Below the pieces are notes generated by a model. It saw nothing but the letters and a program-made list of their open reading frames with translations. It was not told the origin of the DNA and ran no database searches. A program made the translations under genes and the position numbers. This document shows positions 1 through 6,911 of a stretch of 28,529 bases of DNA, in pieces. The stretch is from positions 1 through 28,529 of IMG/VR virus record IMGVR_UViG_3300009173_000059. One strand, written 5' to 3'. How positions within the stretch are numbered: the stretch's first letter is position 1; every line of letters begins with the position of its first letter. This DNA comes from a virus.

Positions 1-1
1 A

Positions 2-277
2 AGGAACCAAGTGGCGACCGTGACCAATTTAAGCTCCCTGAATTACTACGAGGACTCTGGAATTGGGAAAACTATGGCCCTTGATGGGACGGAATTCGAT
101 GAAACCTGTGCCGCCCGTGATGGTCGTATCTATACCCTATCCGAAGCGGCTGGAGAGCAGGAACACCCTAACGGGGTCCTTGCGTGGACACCTGTAGTGG
201 ATCGGGGTACATCACTAGGGGATCTCTCCCCACGATTAGCGCAGGAGATCCAAATCACAAAGGAGCGGACAACATGA
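2..277 (+). CDS. C-terminus of portal-MuF fusion protein (5' end lies at the other end of the window)
   Basis: This is the last 91 codons of the gene that starts at 26322; the same sequence is present at 28325-28529 and continues in the same frame. It holds the end of a MuF (Mu gpF, SPP1 gp7-like) domain: an ARN-type start, a run of small residues, then C-A-A-R-D-G and an E-H-P-N motif with a trailing W-T-P-V. MuF domains are minor head proteins linked to the portal and to DNA ejection. A GTG at 11 is an in-frame Val codon, not a start. The stop TGA (275-277) overlaps the ATG of the prohead protease (274), which implies translational coupling. The copy here differs from the copy at the window end by E/A, R/Q and Y/F, so two strains were probably sampled. 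Confidence 0.88.
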   Translation, partial: RNQVATVTNLSSLNYYEDSGIGKTMALDGTEFDETCAARDGRIYTLSEAAGEQEHPNGVLAWTPVVDRGTSLGDLSPRLAQEIQITKERTT

Positions 278-1161
278 CAACTATGGAGATAACTAGAAAA
301 ATAGGGGCCCCACTTTCCAAGGCTTCGGCTGAGTTTGTAAAAAGCCACATAGACGAGGCAAATGCTGAGGCCCTTGAGGGCTATGTCCTCTGTGTTGCAA
401 ACCATATGGAGGTGTGTGATTCCGATATGGATATCGTGAAATCAACAGCATGGGACGCCAGTCTCCAAGCTTTGAAGGCTGGCGATGCTGGGATCGCTGT
501 TCTGTATGGCCACGATGCCGCTGGTGGCGTTGTGGGGAAGGTGGTGGATGGGTTCGTGTTAGGCCTAGAGGATAAGACGAGCGTGCTGGTGCTGGAGCTA
601 AAACTAAACATGGACAAAGAAATTGGACGGGACTGCTTTAGCGACGTAGCTGGGGGCTTTTTGCGTGAGCTATCTGTGGGCTTCAATATCCCCAAAGTTG
701 AGGGCGCTACTAAGCGGGTCAAGGTAGGATCCGACTACGCTCAGGAGATTTTTTTGGCCGACCTCGTAGAGGTCAGCTTCGTCATCAGGGGCAGCTCGCC
801 AAATACTCGAATTATAGAAACCAAAGAAGACAAAGAGCAGATCGGACGGGATCGGTTTACAACGGCAAAAGAAGCAGCCCAGAGAGGCGAGGCGCTTGGA
901 TGTGGCTCAACTGCTCACGAGCACCGCGATCCTGATACTGGCGAGGTTTATTATATGCCTTGCCCAGATATGGCCGTCTATCGCTCCACGGACGCGATGA
1001 GAGGGGAGTCCCCGATCACTTACTCCACAGATACAGAAACCGCTAAGAATCACACTGAGACGGCAGCCGCTAGCGCTATTGAAGCCCTAGCCGCGAGAAT
1101 GCTGGCCAGTGCCATGCTTAAACGGCTAAAAAACCAAAAAAACCAAAAGGAAAATAACTAA
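274..1161 (+). CDS. HK97-type prohead protease (peptidase S78)
   Basis: A 295-residue serine protease that should trim the capsid scaffold (delta) domain during head maturation. Visible family motifs are LYGHD (catalytic His80), RELSVGF (catalytic Ser134) and LADLVEVSFV near residue 161, the usual late motif of S78 proteases. The start at ATG 274 is chosen because AAGGAG sits at 260-265 with good spacing and the ATG overlaps the stop of the portal-MuF gene; an in-frame ATG at 184 lies inside that gene. It is longer than the core protease: residues from about 195 carry an extra region with GCGSTAHEHRD and YYMPCPDM, a Cys/His-rich stretch that could bind metal. The tail ends in a Lys/Asn-rich sequence. 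It directly precedes the major capsid gene, as in HK97-like head modules. Confidence 0.9.
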   Translation: MTTMEITRKIGAPLSKASAEFVKSHIDEANAEALEGYVLCVANHMEVCDSDMDIVKSTAWDASLQALKAGDAGIAVLYGHDAAGGVVGKVVDGFVLGLEDKTSVLVLELKLNMDKEIGRDCFSDVAGGFLRELSVGFNIPKVEGATKRVKVGSDYAQEIFLADLVEVSFVIRGSSPNTRIIETKEDKEQIGRDRFTTAKEAAQRGEALGCGSTAHEHRDPDTGEVYYMPCPDMAVYRSTDAMRGESPITYSTDTETAKNHTETAAASAIEALAARMLASAMLKRLKNQKNQKENN

Positions 1162-1165
1162 TATC

Positions 1166-1666
1166 ATGGAAATTCAAAAATTAAGAGATGAGGCTTATGC
1201 CTTAACTCAACAGAGCCAGCAGGCCCTTAACGATAACGATGTGGAGAAGTCCCTCGGATTGTCAGGCGAAGCTACTCAATTGTTAGAAAAAGCTGAAAAA
1301 ATACAGGAAGCTAGTGACCAGATTAAAAGACTGGCCGCCAAGTCCTCCGACATTGTTGAGGTTAAGAACGACACCCCAGCAGTGGAGAAATTGCAGCTCG
1401 TAGCACAGGAACGACAAGAGGGCGGAAAAGCTCACTTATCAAATTCCTATAAATCAGCCGCATGGAATGAGGGCCTCCCAGCAATGGCACAACAGCCTTT
1501 TGTTTTGAAAAACTCAGGCGACGATCACAAAGAAATTGCAGAGATGCAAAAACAAGCGCACTCCCTCTGGATGCGGTCTAAATCAGACGCAGACTTTGAG
1601 AATCGTGCAAAAGCTACAAATCCACAGCTAATTAAGGCCTTAAATGAGGGCACTGATGCGCAGGGT
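1166..1666 (+). CDS. Major capsid protein, exon 1 (scaffold/delta domain and start of mature capsid)
   Basis: Exon 1 encodes 167 residues of an HK97-fold capsid protein. The first 70 or so residues are charged and helical (EIQKLRDEAYALTQQ, LLEKAEKIQEASDQIKRLA), as expected for the scaffolding delta domain removed by the prohead protease. The exon ends in KALNEGTDAQG, the well-known lead-in to the GGxxVP motif of this family. Unspliced reading then runs into unrelated codons and stops at TAA 1703-1705. Joining base 1666 to base 1954 gives AQG followed by GYFVPFEF in frame, a 448-residue product, a normal length for this family. The 5' splice site follows the U of GGU at 1664-1666. A possible ribosome site AAAGGA lies 14 nt upstream of the ATG. 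Confidence 0.92.
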
Positions 1667-1953
1667 AAAGTTCAAAATCTGCCCCGTATACTGGCAACAG
1701 TATAATGATAAAAAAACCGGATGAATTGCGGGAAACCTTAGGGACACCTATGGCAATCCGCATCCAAGCCAGCCACGATCTTGGTTGGAAGGTTCAGAGA
1801 CTAGGCGGAGCGGGTAGCGACTCGCATAATACGCCACTAGCGTCCGGAGACCTCAAAAATGAGGCCTATGATATAGTCCGACCTTCACGGAAACGTGAAG
1901 AACTAGACAGAAATGATCTAGTAATAAAGCTAATAGTTTTATTTAACAATTTG
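1667..1953 (+). ncRNA. Self-splicing group I intron (IA-like) in the major capsid gene
   Basis: All core parts can be read directly. P1: exon GGGU (1663-1666) with GCCC (1681-1684), giving the required U-G wobble at the 5' splice site. P10: exon 2 GGAU (1954-1957) with AUCU (1677-1680), directly next to the guide. P2: 1688-1693/1698-1703 closed by GCAA. P3: 1717-1723/1841-1847, seven pairs. P4: 1727-1731/1758-1762. P5: 1736-1742/1747-1753. P6: 1764-1768/1780-1784. P7: 1799-1803/1874-1878, inside GTTCAGAGACTA (R element) and GATATAGTCC (S element). P8: 1851-1854/1861-1864. P9: 1883-1889/1894-1900 with a GAAA loop. P9.1: 1902-1907/1917-1922. P9.2: 1923-1928/1938-1943. The 37 nt between P7 and P3' fold as P7.1 (1804-1807/1832-1835), typical of subgroup IA. 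The terminal G is 1953. It has no internal endonuclease gene. Length 287 nt makes both exons join in frame. Confidence 0.96.
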
Positions 1954-2799
1954 GGATATTTTGTACCTTTTGAATTTATCAGCGATGTCATCCTCACAGA
2001 TGGAGGCGGAGCGCCTGCGGGCACTCTCAAAAATGCCTGCCGTACAGTGAATGTTAATTCGATGTCTGGCGAGATTCCAAAGCTGGACGGGGCAGATTTT
2101 GCAGTACTTGCAGAGGGGTCTAGCATCTCTGACACTACTCCAACCATTGGCACGGTCGAATGGTCTGTAGCTAAGGCCGGGGTCATGTATAAGGCTAGTG
2201 ATGAATTACTGGCTGATTCTGGCGTGGATTTGGCTTTTTGGCTTGGCCAGTCGGCTAACGCTGCCAATAATCGATGGATTGAGGAGATGATAGTCGGGGG
2301 TACTACTTCGGACTATAATGGCATCCTAAAATCCGGATCGGGGATAAATACATATACTGCGGCCTCGTCTAGCGCTCTGGCTGCTGTAGATATCTTTGGG
2401 GCATTTATGAACAACTCGGGGCAGTACCGAGGAGATGGAAATAAGTGGCTTATGACCTCGGAAATAGCTTCGATAATTTCAACTCTGGCAAGCACCGCTG
2501 CCGGTTTGCATTCTGTGGACTCATTACGTGATGAGCCTACGAGATATCTCACAGGCCGCGATGTAATTACTTGTGATGTATCTGGTACAGGTCTCGGAAC
2601 GGCCACATCCACAGGGACGACCGTGGCGATAACTGCGGATTTTAATGGGGGTTGTTATGTTTTCTCTCGTCTTGGATTTACAGTCAAAAGGTCTACCGAG
2701 GCTTATTTCTCGACTGGTCAGATTGCGTATCTGTATGAAACTAGGAACGGCTGTAATGTCGCCAATCCTAATGCAGTTACTGCATTAAACATGGCATAA
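1954..2799 (+). CDS. Major capsid protein, exon 2 (HK97 fold)
   Basis: Exon 2 adds 281 residues, beginning GYFVPFEFISDVI. This is the conserved start of the mature HK97-fold capsid; LKNACRTVNVNSMSGEIPKLD and FAVLAEGSS follow where the family has its P-domain strand and E-loop region, and the C-terminus has DRLGFTV-like and YLYETRNG-like strands (here SRLGFTVKRS, YLYETRNGCNV). An ATG at 1705 opens a longer frame that includes 83 codons of intron sequence; those residues have no capsid resemblance and the ATG has no ribosome site, so I treat it as unused. The product self-assembles into the icosahedral shell. A G-rich hairpin follows the stop. Confidence 0.93.
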   Translation, partial: GYFVPFEFISDVILTDGGGAPAGTLKNACRTVNVNSMSGEIPKLDGADFAVLAEGSSISDTTPTIGTVEWSVAKAGVMYKASDELLADSGVDLAFWLGQSANAANNRWIEEMIVGGTTSDYNGILKSGSGINTYTAASSSALAAVDIFGAFMNNSGQYRGDGNKWLMTSEIASIISTLASTAAGLHSVDSLRDEPTRYLTGRDVITCDVSGTGLGTATSTGTTVAITADFNGGCYVFSRLGFTVKRSTEAYFSTGQIAYLYETRNGCNVANPNAVTALNMA

Positions 2800-2804
2800 A
2801 TCAC

Positions 2805-2836
2805 TTAGGGGGGGGCGGGCGCAAACGCTCCCCCTT
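2805..2836 (+). promoter_or_regulatory. G/C-rich hairpin after the capsid gene
   Basis: An eight-G run pairs with CCCCC around a GCG-CAAA-CGC tip, between the capsid stop (2799) and the next gene (2861). No T-run follows on the + strand, so it is more likely an mRNA-stabilising or attenuating hairpin than a classical terminator. It could set the capsid transcript above its neighbours. Confidence 0.5.
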
Positions 2837-2860
2837 AAAACATAAAAAAAGGGGGGCTAT

Positions 2861-3055
2861 ATGCCTAGTTATAAATGTACGGCCAAGGTCCGGATCGGAT
2901 CGGGCGAAGTTCTCAACGATGAGGGCAGCAACATCCACAACGTGGGGGATGTTGTTAGCATGTCCGCCAAGTTAGGGGATAAGTATGGCCAATACTTTGA
3001 GAAGATGGCCGACAAACCAAAAAACAAAGAACAAAAGCCGGAAAAAAATAAATAG
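2861..3055 (+). CDS. Small head-region protein, function unknown
   Basis: A 64-residue protein whose N-terminal part (YKCTAKVRIGSGEVLNDEGSNIHNVGDVVSMSAKLGDKYGQYFEKM) looks like a compact beta fold and whose end is Lys/Asn/Glu-rich (KPKNKEQKPEKNK). Small proteins in this position, between capsid and connector, are often capsid-associated or completion proteins, but I recognise no family. A G-rich segment just upstream of the ATG may serve as ribosome site. Confidence 0.65.
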   Translation: MPSYKCTAKVRIGSGEVLNDEGSNIHNVGDVVSMSAKLGDKYGQYFEKMADKPKNKEQKPEKNK

Positions 3056-3069
3056 CAAAGGAGGCCGGA

Positions 3070-3975
3070 GTGGTATCTCATACACTGGGAACAGTTACAC
3101 AGTTAAGGGAGCGCCTTAGTGCGTCGAGTGCTTACGCGTCATCGTGGACACTGGACACCTCTGCCCTGCTCCGTGTTCTTGAGGCTGCTACCCGACAGGT
3201 TGAGGCTTATTGTAAGGGCGGCCAATTTGGCCCCGTTACTACAAGTCTGACGTATGATCTCAACGGCTCAAAAAATGGGATCATTAATGATCCCCGCCCA
3301 TTCAATCAGATCGATCCTAGGCGTGGGAGTCTGGGAACTCCTTGGATCATTTCTCTCTCGTCTGTGACACTCTACGAAAACACAGCCCGAGACTCCTCCA
3401 CTGCGATCTCTAGTAGTGATTATTTACTTTTTCCCTATAATACGGTCGGATTTTCAGAAGCTCCTTTTTATGGGCTTAAATTCAAGGATTCCGGTAGCAA
3501 TTCGCCATTTTCAAAAACCGGCCAGCAGGTTCTAGTACTAGAGGGCGATCTGGGCTGGAGTGACCAAAAAAGCGCGGACACCGCTATCACGGCAGCGGAT
3601 TCAAGCACAACGGCGGTTACCTGCGTAAGTTCTGCAAACTTGAGCGCTGGGCAGACCATCCTAGCGGGCTCTGAGCGCCTTTATATCCAAAGCGTGACCG
3701 ATAGCACCAATTTGGTCTGTGCTAGGGCCGTGGCGGGCTCTGTGGGCGCTGCACACACATCCGCCACCTGCTCAGTATATTCATATGATGCCGCTCCAGT
3801 AGAGGCAGCGCTCTCCCTCGCTTCTTCGGCCTATATCTCCAGAATGTCAGGAATGCAGGACACTACAGAGATAGCAGGGGCCTCGTACTCATTTATTAGC
3901 GGGGAGCAAAAGAGCACACTTAAGCAGGTAGGATCCTATTCCTCCCACTCCTACACGTCGGGGGTTATTTTTTAA
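3070..3975 (+). CDS. Head-tail connector (HK97 gp6/adaptor-like) with an inserted beta domain
   Basis: A 301-residue protein starting at GTG 3070, five bases after a strong AAAGGAGG (3057-3064). Position after the capsid gene, the helical N-terminus (TQLRERLSASSAYASSWTLD, LLRVLEAATRQVEAYCKGGQF) and the C-terminal helix (EAALSLASSAYISRMSGMQD) fit the adaptor that sits under the portal ring. Residues about 180-240 are an insert of the pattern DSTTAVTCVSSANLSAGQ, ERLYIQSVTDSTNLVCAR, GAAHTSATCSVY, a beta module common in phage structural proteins that is probably surface-exposed. The stop overlaps the next ATG (TAATG). Assignment rests on gene order and fold pattern, not on an invariant motif. 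Confidence 0.68.
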   Translation: MVSHTLGTVTQLRERLSASSAYASSWTLDTSALLRVLEAATRQVEAYCKGGQFGPVTTSLTYDLNGSKNGIINDPRPFNQIDPRRGSLGTPWIISLSSVTLYENTARDSSTAISSSDYLLFPYNTVGFSEAPFYGLKFKDSGSNSPFSKTGQQVLVLEGDLGWSDQKSADTAITAADSSTTAVTCVSSANLSAGQTILAGSERLYIQSVTDSTNLVCARAVAGSVGAAHTSATCSVYSYDAAPVEAALSLASSAYISRMSGMQDTTEIAGASYSFISGEQKSTLKQVGSYSSHSYTSGVIF

Positions 3976-4493
3976 TGGTAATCACTGCAAGCATCCAGAA
4001 ACGCGGGCCCCTTTTTAAGCCTAACCTGAAAAAAATAGTGACCACAGGCGCAAACGACGCTATGAAAAAACTAATGCTAATAGGGCAAAGCGAGATTCAG
4101 CAGGGATATCATCCCTCGCCAGCTAGGAACCGCGTGGGAGGCGTCGGCACTGGCCAGCTCCGTCGCTCGATTAGAGGCCGCGTATTTGAGAAAGGCATGA
4201 GAGGGGAGATCCGGCCGGGTAGGTTTTCCCTAGGGCGAGACGTCCCACAGGCCCAGTATGCAGAATTCGGGAGGCGTGCCTCGGGGAAGGTCGTTAAGCC
4301 AAAAAATGGCGAATTCCTACGCTTTAAGCCTAGGGGAGAGGGCAAATTTGTTTTTGCTCGTAGTGTGCGTCCCTTTAGGATGCCCCTGATCCCAAATCCC
4401 CAATTTGGGAACCTTACAAAAAAATGGAACCGCAGGAACTCAGAAGCGGCCCGCCTAATCGGGAGCCGTGTGGCTAAGAGGCTCAGCAAATGA
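3975..4493 (+). CDS. HK97 gp10-like neck/tail-completion protein
   Basis: A 172-residue, very basic protein. The pattern of a helix (NDAMKKLMLIGQSEIQQGY), then TGQLRRSIRGRV, then YAEFGRRASGK and a late RPFRMPLIPNPQF matches the HK97 gp10 family, where an S/R-rich strand and Y-x-E-F-G-R motif are typical. Proteins of this family complete the head-to-tail joint. It overlaps the connector stop by one base and the next gene by four bases (ATGA at 4490-4493), so the neck genes are translationally coupled. Confidence 0.8.
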   Translation: MVITASIQKRGPLFKPNLKKIVTTGANDAMKKLMLIGQSEIQQGYHPSPARNRVGGVGTGQLRRSIRGRVFEKGMRGEIRPGRFSLGRDVPQAQYAEFGRRASGKVVKPKNGEFLRFKPRGEGKFVFARSVRPFRMPLIPNPQFGNLTKKWNRRNSEAARLIGSRVAKRLSK

Positions 4494-4936
4494 CGCGATC
4501 CGGCTGCATGTCACAGATTCAGACACTAATCGAAGGAATCTCTACCCTCTCCCCTGCCATTGTGGCAGTGACTCAGGGCCCCGCCATGTCTATCCCTACA
4601 ACTCCATGGGCGACGTATGAGATATCTCAGGTTAATAATTTAGAGGAGTTTGCCAGTCTCACAGATGAGTCCAGTGAGAGCCTCATCCTCGTCAAGGTCT
4701 ACAATCGGGCCCCATTAGCTCCTCAGGAGGGGGATACCGTAGCGCTCCAACAGTGGGAGTGTATGGCAGCCCTAAGGACAGCCCTGAAAGGCGACTCTAC
4801 CCTCGGGGGAAATTGTGACAATCTTTTTATCAATACAGCCAGCACCGGCGTCGAGGAGATAAATGGCGCTTTTTACTATGTGATCACCGCCCAATTAACA
4901 ATTCAAATTCTAAGTGATACAGCGGTTAGCGCTTGA
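4490..4936 (+). CDS. Tail terminator-like neck protein
   Basis: A 148-residue protein in the slot where HK97-like phages encode the tail-terminator/tail-completion protein (gpU class), just after gp10. It has the expected alpha/beta make-up: an N-terminal helix (SQIQTLIEGISTLSPAIVAV), central strands (WATYEISQVNNLEEF, LILVKVYNRA), a helix (TVALQQWECMAALRTALKG) and a C-terminal strand that ends in YYVITAQLTIQIL. No catalytic motif is expected. The call is by order and shape only. Confidence 0.58.
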   Translation: MTRSGCMSQIQTLIEGISTLSPAIVAVTQGPAMSIPTTPWATYEISQVNNLEEFASLTDESSESLILVKVYNRAPLAPQEGDTVALQQWECMAALRTALKGDSTLGGNCDNLFINTASTGVEEINGAFYYVITAQLTIQILSDTAVSA

Positions 4937-4938
4937 TA

Positions 4939-4979
4939 AAGGAGACTAATGTGATAAGTTTACATAATAGGAGAAAATC
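4939..4979 (+). promoter_or_regulatory. Leader of the fibre gene with a start-stop codon pair and a recurring 11-mer
   Basis: AAGGAG is followed after a few bases by ATGTGA, that is a start codon next to a stop. Then comes TTTACATAATA (4959-4969), an 11-mer found again at 7680-7690 and 22347-22357, and then a second Shine-Dalgarno (AGGAG) directly before ATG 4980. The 16-nt block AGGAGAAAATCATGGC (4969-4984) is identical to 6901-6916. The arrangement suggests a copied leader, possibly with translational control. Confidence 0.45.
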
Positions 4980-5933
4980 ATGGCATATGTAGCCCCTTCC
5001 TCAAAATCCGACGGCGATTCTATAGATGCGTCTATATGGAATCAGGACGTAGTTGACAATATTAAGGCCACTTTAGTGGGGGTTGTAACCAATTCAGGTG
5101 ATATAGGAGTGGGTACTGGGGCCGGGGCTGTTTCCCGCCTTGGGATTGGATCGGCTAATGAAATTTTGGCGGTTAATTCTTTGGCTACTAGTCCGGAATG
5201 GGTAGCGAATGCACCTGCCGCCTCTGCAATTACTGGTTTGACTGCCGATACTTCGCTTTTCGTAGACTCAGCAGCGGCGCTTGCATCCGTTGCGCTAGGC
5301 GCGAGCGGGACCGTTTATACTTCAGCCGGTGCAACGGCAGATCCAACGTGGAGCGCGTTACCCGCATCTGGCGGAGCGTGGACGCATATAGCAGGCACTA
5401 CCTCGGAAGTAACAACCACAGGAGCCAGCGCCACGCTAGGAATTACTTATAGCGGGCTATCGATCCCACTGGGTACGCCCTATGTAATTGTTGGCCGCTG
5501 TCGCGCTGGTACTACTTCTGCGTCGTTTGGTAAAGCGATGCTTCACACGACGCAGGCAAGCGGTGATACAAACATAGGAAACGCCGCGCAAGGCGATCTA
5601 ATGAGTATAAACACTTGGTATGCTAGCACTGGCGGTTTCTTCCATTTCGGAATCATGGAAGGCACGGGGGAGGCGGAATATAACCCATTCGGCAGTCCGG
5701 GATCCGGCGGGGCGTGGTGCTTTACTATGCAATGGACAAACTACGCGGGATCCGGCGCTGCCGGTGCTTCTACTGATTACCTCGTGGGGAACAGAGCGGG
5801 GCCATATACGAACACCAGTAACCAGATCTACAACGAAGAGATCACAGGTTTCAAAATTTACATAGCTAGCTCTAACGGATCTAATACATTTGGTATTAAC
5901 GACGTTCACGTGTACAAATTAGCGGTTAGCTAA
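4980..5933 (+). CDS. Fibre-like structural protein, probable receptor-binding or decoration protein
   Basis: A 317-residue protein rich in Ala, Gly, Ser and Thr with almost no Lys after residue 30. The N-terminus (SKSDGDSIDASIWNQDVVDNIKAT) resembles the attachment segment of many phage fibre proteins, and the motif RLGIGSANEILAVNSLATSPEWV is the recurring fibre repeat of the RLxIGSANQVLxV type. The C-terminal half (GGAWTHIAGTTSEVTTTGA to VHVYKLAVS) looks like a beta-sandwich head domain with aromatic-rich loops (WCFTMQWTNY). It lies between tail-terminator and tail-tube genes, not after the hub, so it may be a neck or head fibre. Inferred role: host recognition or decoration. Confidence 0.65.
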   Translation: MAYVAPSSKSDGDSIDASIWNQDVVDNIKATLVGVVTNSGDIGVGTGAGAVSRLGIGSANEILAVNSLATSPEWVANAPAASAITGLTADTSLFVDSAAALASVALGASGTVYTSAGATADPTWSALPASGGAWTHIAGTTSEVTTTGASATLGITYSGLSIPLGTPYVIVGRCRAGTTSASFGKAMLHTTQASGDTNIGNAAQGDLMSINTWYASTGGFFHFGIMEGTGEAEYNPFGSPGSGGAWCFTMQWTNYAGSGAAGASTDYLVGNRAGPYTNTSNQIYNEEITGFKIYIASSNGSNTFGINDVHVYKLAVS

Positions 5934-5944
5934 TAGGGGTTAAA

Positions 5945-6256
5945 ATGACAAAAAAATATTTTATACAAAAATCAACAGGAGACGCGATCTGTAACAGTGA
6001 AGGCGTTGCTATTTGGATAGACACAACGGCAGCCGCGCCCGCTGATATTGTTGCAGCCTTTGAAAAAATGAACGGATACAACGCCGGCGAATTGGAATTA
6101 AAAACAGCAAAAGGAAACGAGGGAAACCTAAGACTACCGGAACAGCCAGCGCCGCCTACGCCAGAGGAAGCAGAAGCAGCAGCAGCGGGTGAGATTCTTA
6201 AGAAAATAATCGATACATACGGCAGCCTTTCGGCAGCAGAGGCCGCGCTAAAATGA
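5945..6256 (+). CDS. Small protein downstream of the fibre gene, unknown
   Basis: 103 residues: a short beta-rich N-terminus (KKYFIQKSTGDAICNSEGVAIWID), a middle with EQPAPPTPEEAEAAAAG (Pro/Glu/Ala linker) and a helical C-terminus. It follows the fibre by 11 bases, which is the usual place for a fibre-assembly or fibre-tip partner, but I see no recognised motif. Its stop overlaps ATG 6253 of a tiny membrane peptide. Confidence 0.6.
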   Translation: MTKKYFIQKSTGDAICNSEGVAIWIDTTAAAPADIVAAFEKMNGYNAGELELKTAKGNEGNLRLPEQPAPPTPEEAEAAAAGEILKKIIDTYGSLSAAEAALK

Positions 6257-6381
6257 TCACGCTCTCCATCATCTACATACTCACACAAATAACGGGGGCG
6301 CTCGTCCTGCTGTTGGAAATCATCCACAAAGGAGAATTATATGGTTGCCAGATGGCTCGTAAGTTCATCAGACATAGCTGA
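6253..6381 (+). CDS. Tiny one-span membrane peptide next to the holin
   Basis: 42 codons that begin on the ATGA overlap with the preceding gene. Residues 4-24 (LSIIYILTQITGALVLLLEII) form a single hydrophobic helix; a short basic tail (MARKFIRHS) follows. It overlaps the start of the holin gene in another frame. Such small membrane peptides beside holins sometimes tune lysis timing. It has no own ribosome site and would depend on coupling, so it may also be a chance frame. Confidence 0.4.
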   Translation: MITLSIIYILTQITGALVLLLEIIHKGELYGCQMARKFIRHS

Positions 6382-6664
6382 AAGGACAGTAGCAACACTT
6401 GCCCAGAGTGCTCTGGCAGTCTTAGCGGCCTCCTGCATCGAGCCCCTAGGCGTGCCGTTTTCGTGGACTCTGCTCCTTGTTTGTGCTTTTGGAGCTGCTG
6501 GCCTTAGTTTAGTAAAGAGCTCTGTCGCTTCCCAATTTGGCACAAAGTCGGGGAGCGTGCTCACTCCACTCAATCGCGATCCGTCCACTGGCCGATTCAC
6601 AAGCCGACGAATTACCTACTCCGAGGAGGAGACAAGCCAAGGGAGATCAGACAATGGCGACTAG
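6341..6664 (+). CDS. Holin, r1t family
   Basis: 107 residues with an AERTVATLAQSALAVLAAS helix, then a second hydrophobic helix (WTLLLVCAFGAAGLSLVKSSVA) and the trailing G-x-K-S-G-S-V, which is the order and motif content of r1t-type holins. It opens the inner membrane so the endolysin can reach the wall. AAAGGAG lies just before ATG 6341. The basic and acidic C-terminus (RRITYSEEETSQGRSDNGD) should be cytoplasmic. Its place inside the neck-tail gene run, far from the amidase at 19475, is unusual. Confidence 0.8.
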   Translation: MVARWLVSSSDIAERTVATLAQSALAVLAASCIEPLGVPFSWTLLLVCAFGAAGLSLVKSSVASQFGTKSGSVLTPLNRDPSTGRFTSRRITYSEEETSQGRSDNGD

Positions 6665-6902
6665 TGGAAATATCAAAGGAAACGGCAATTATAAAGGGCG
6701 TCCAAAAGTGAAAAAATCAAAACTACAGAATGCGGACATCGTTGAGATCCTAGAGGATTTCTATGTGAAACCCCCAAAGGGTTCAACATTCAACAAAGGC
6801 GAGGAGATGATAATCAAGGCAGGATCGGATCCATCTGAGGCCCCTGATTTTGTTAATTGGGATTTTCTCGCCCGTCGTAATACAGTTAAAGCTAAAAATT
6901 AG
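6654..6902 (+). CDS. Small tail-region protein, unknown
   Basis: 82 residues, started at ATG 6654 because AGGGAG sits eight bases upstream; an in-frame ATG at 6537 lies within the holin gene. The N-terminus is Gly/Asn/Lys-rich (GNIKGNGNYKGRPKVKK), and the rest (ADIVEILEDFYVKPPKG, DPSEAPDFVNWDFLARR) looks folded. It overlaps the holin stop by 11 bases and precedes the tail protein by nine bases. No family recognised. Confidence 0.6.
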   Translation: MATSGNIKGNGNYKGRPKVKKSKLQNADIVEILEDFYVKPPKGSTFNKGEEMIIKAGSDPSEAPDFVNWDFLARRNTVKAKN

Positions 6903-6911
6903 GAGAAAATC

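Noticed and set aside
1-205. True long terminal repeat or duplicated gene
   Set aside because: The segment is cut at arbitrary codons in both copies and rejoins one open frame, so overlap of a circular map is the simpler reading.
184-273. Longer start of the prohead protease at ATG 184
   Set aside because: It lies inside the portal-MuF gene and has no ribosome site; ATG 274 has AAGGAG and the overlap expected for coupled genes.
1705-1953. Independent start of the capsid gene at ATG 1705
   Set aside because: The residues encoded here are intron sequence without capsid similarity, there is no ribosome site, and splicing rebuilds the conserved capsid junction.
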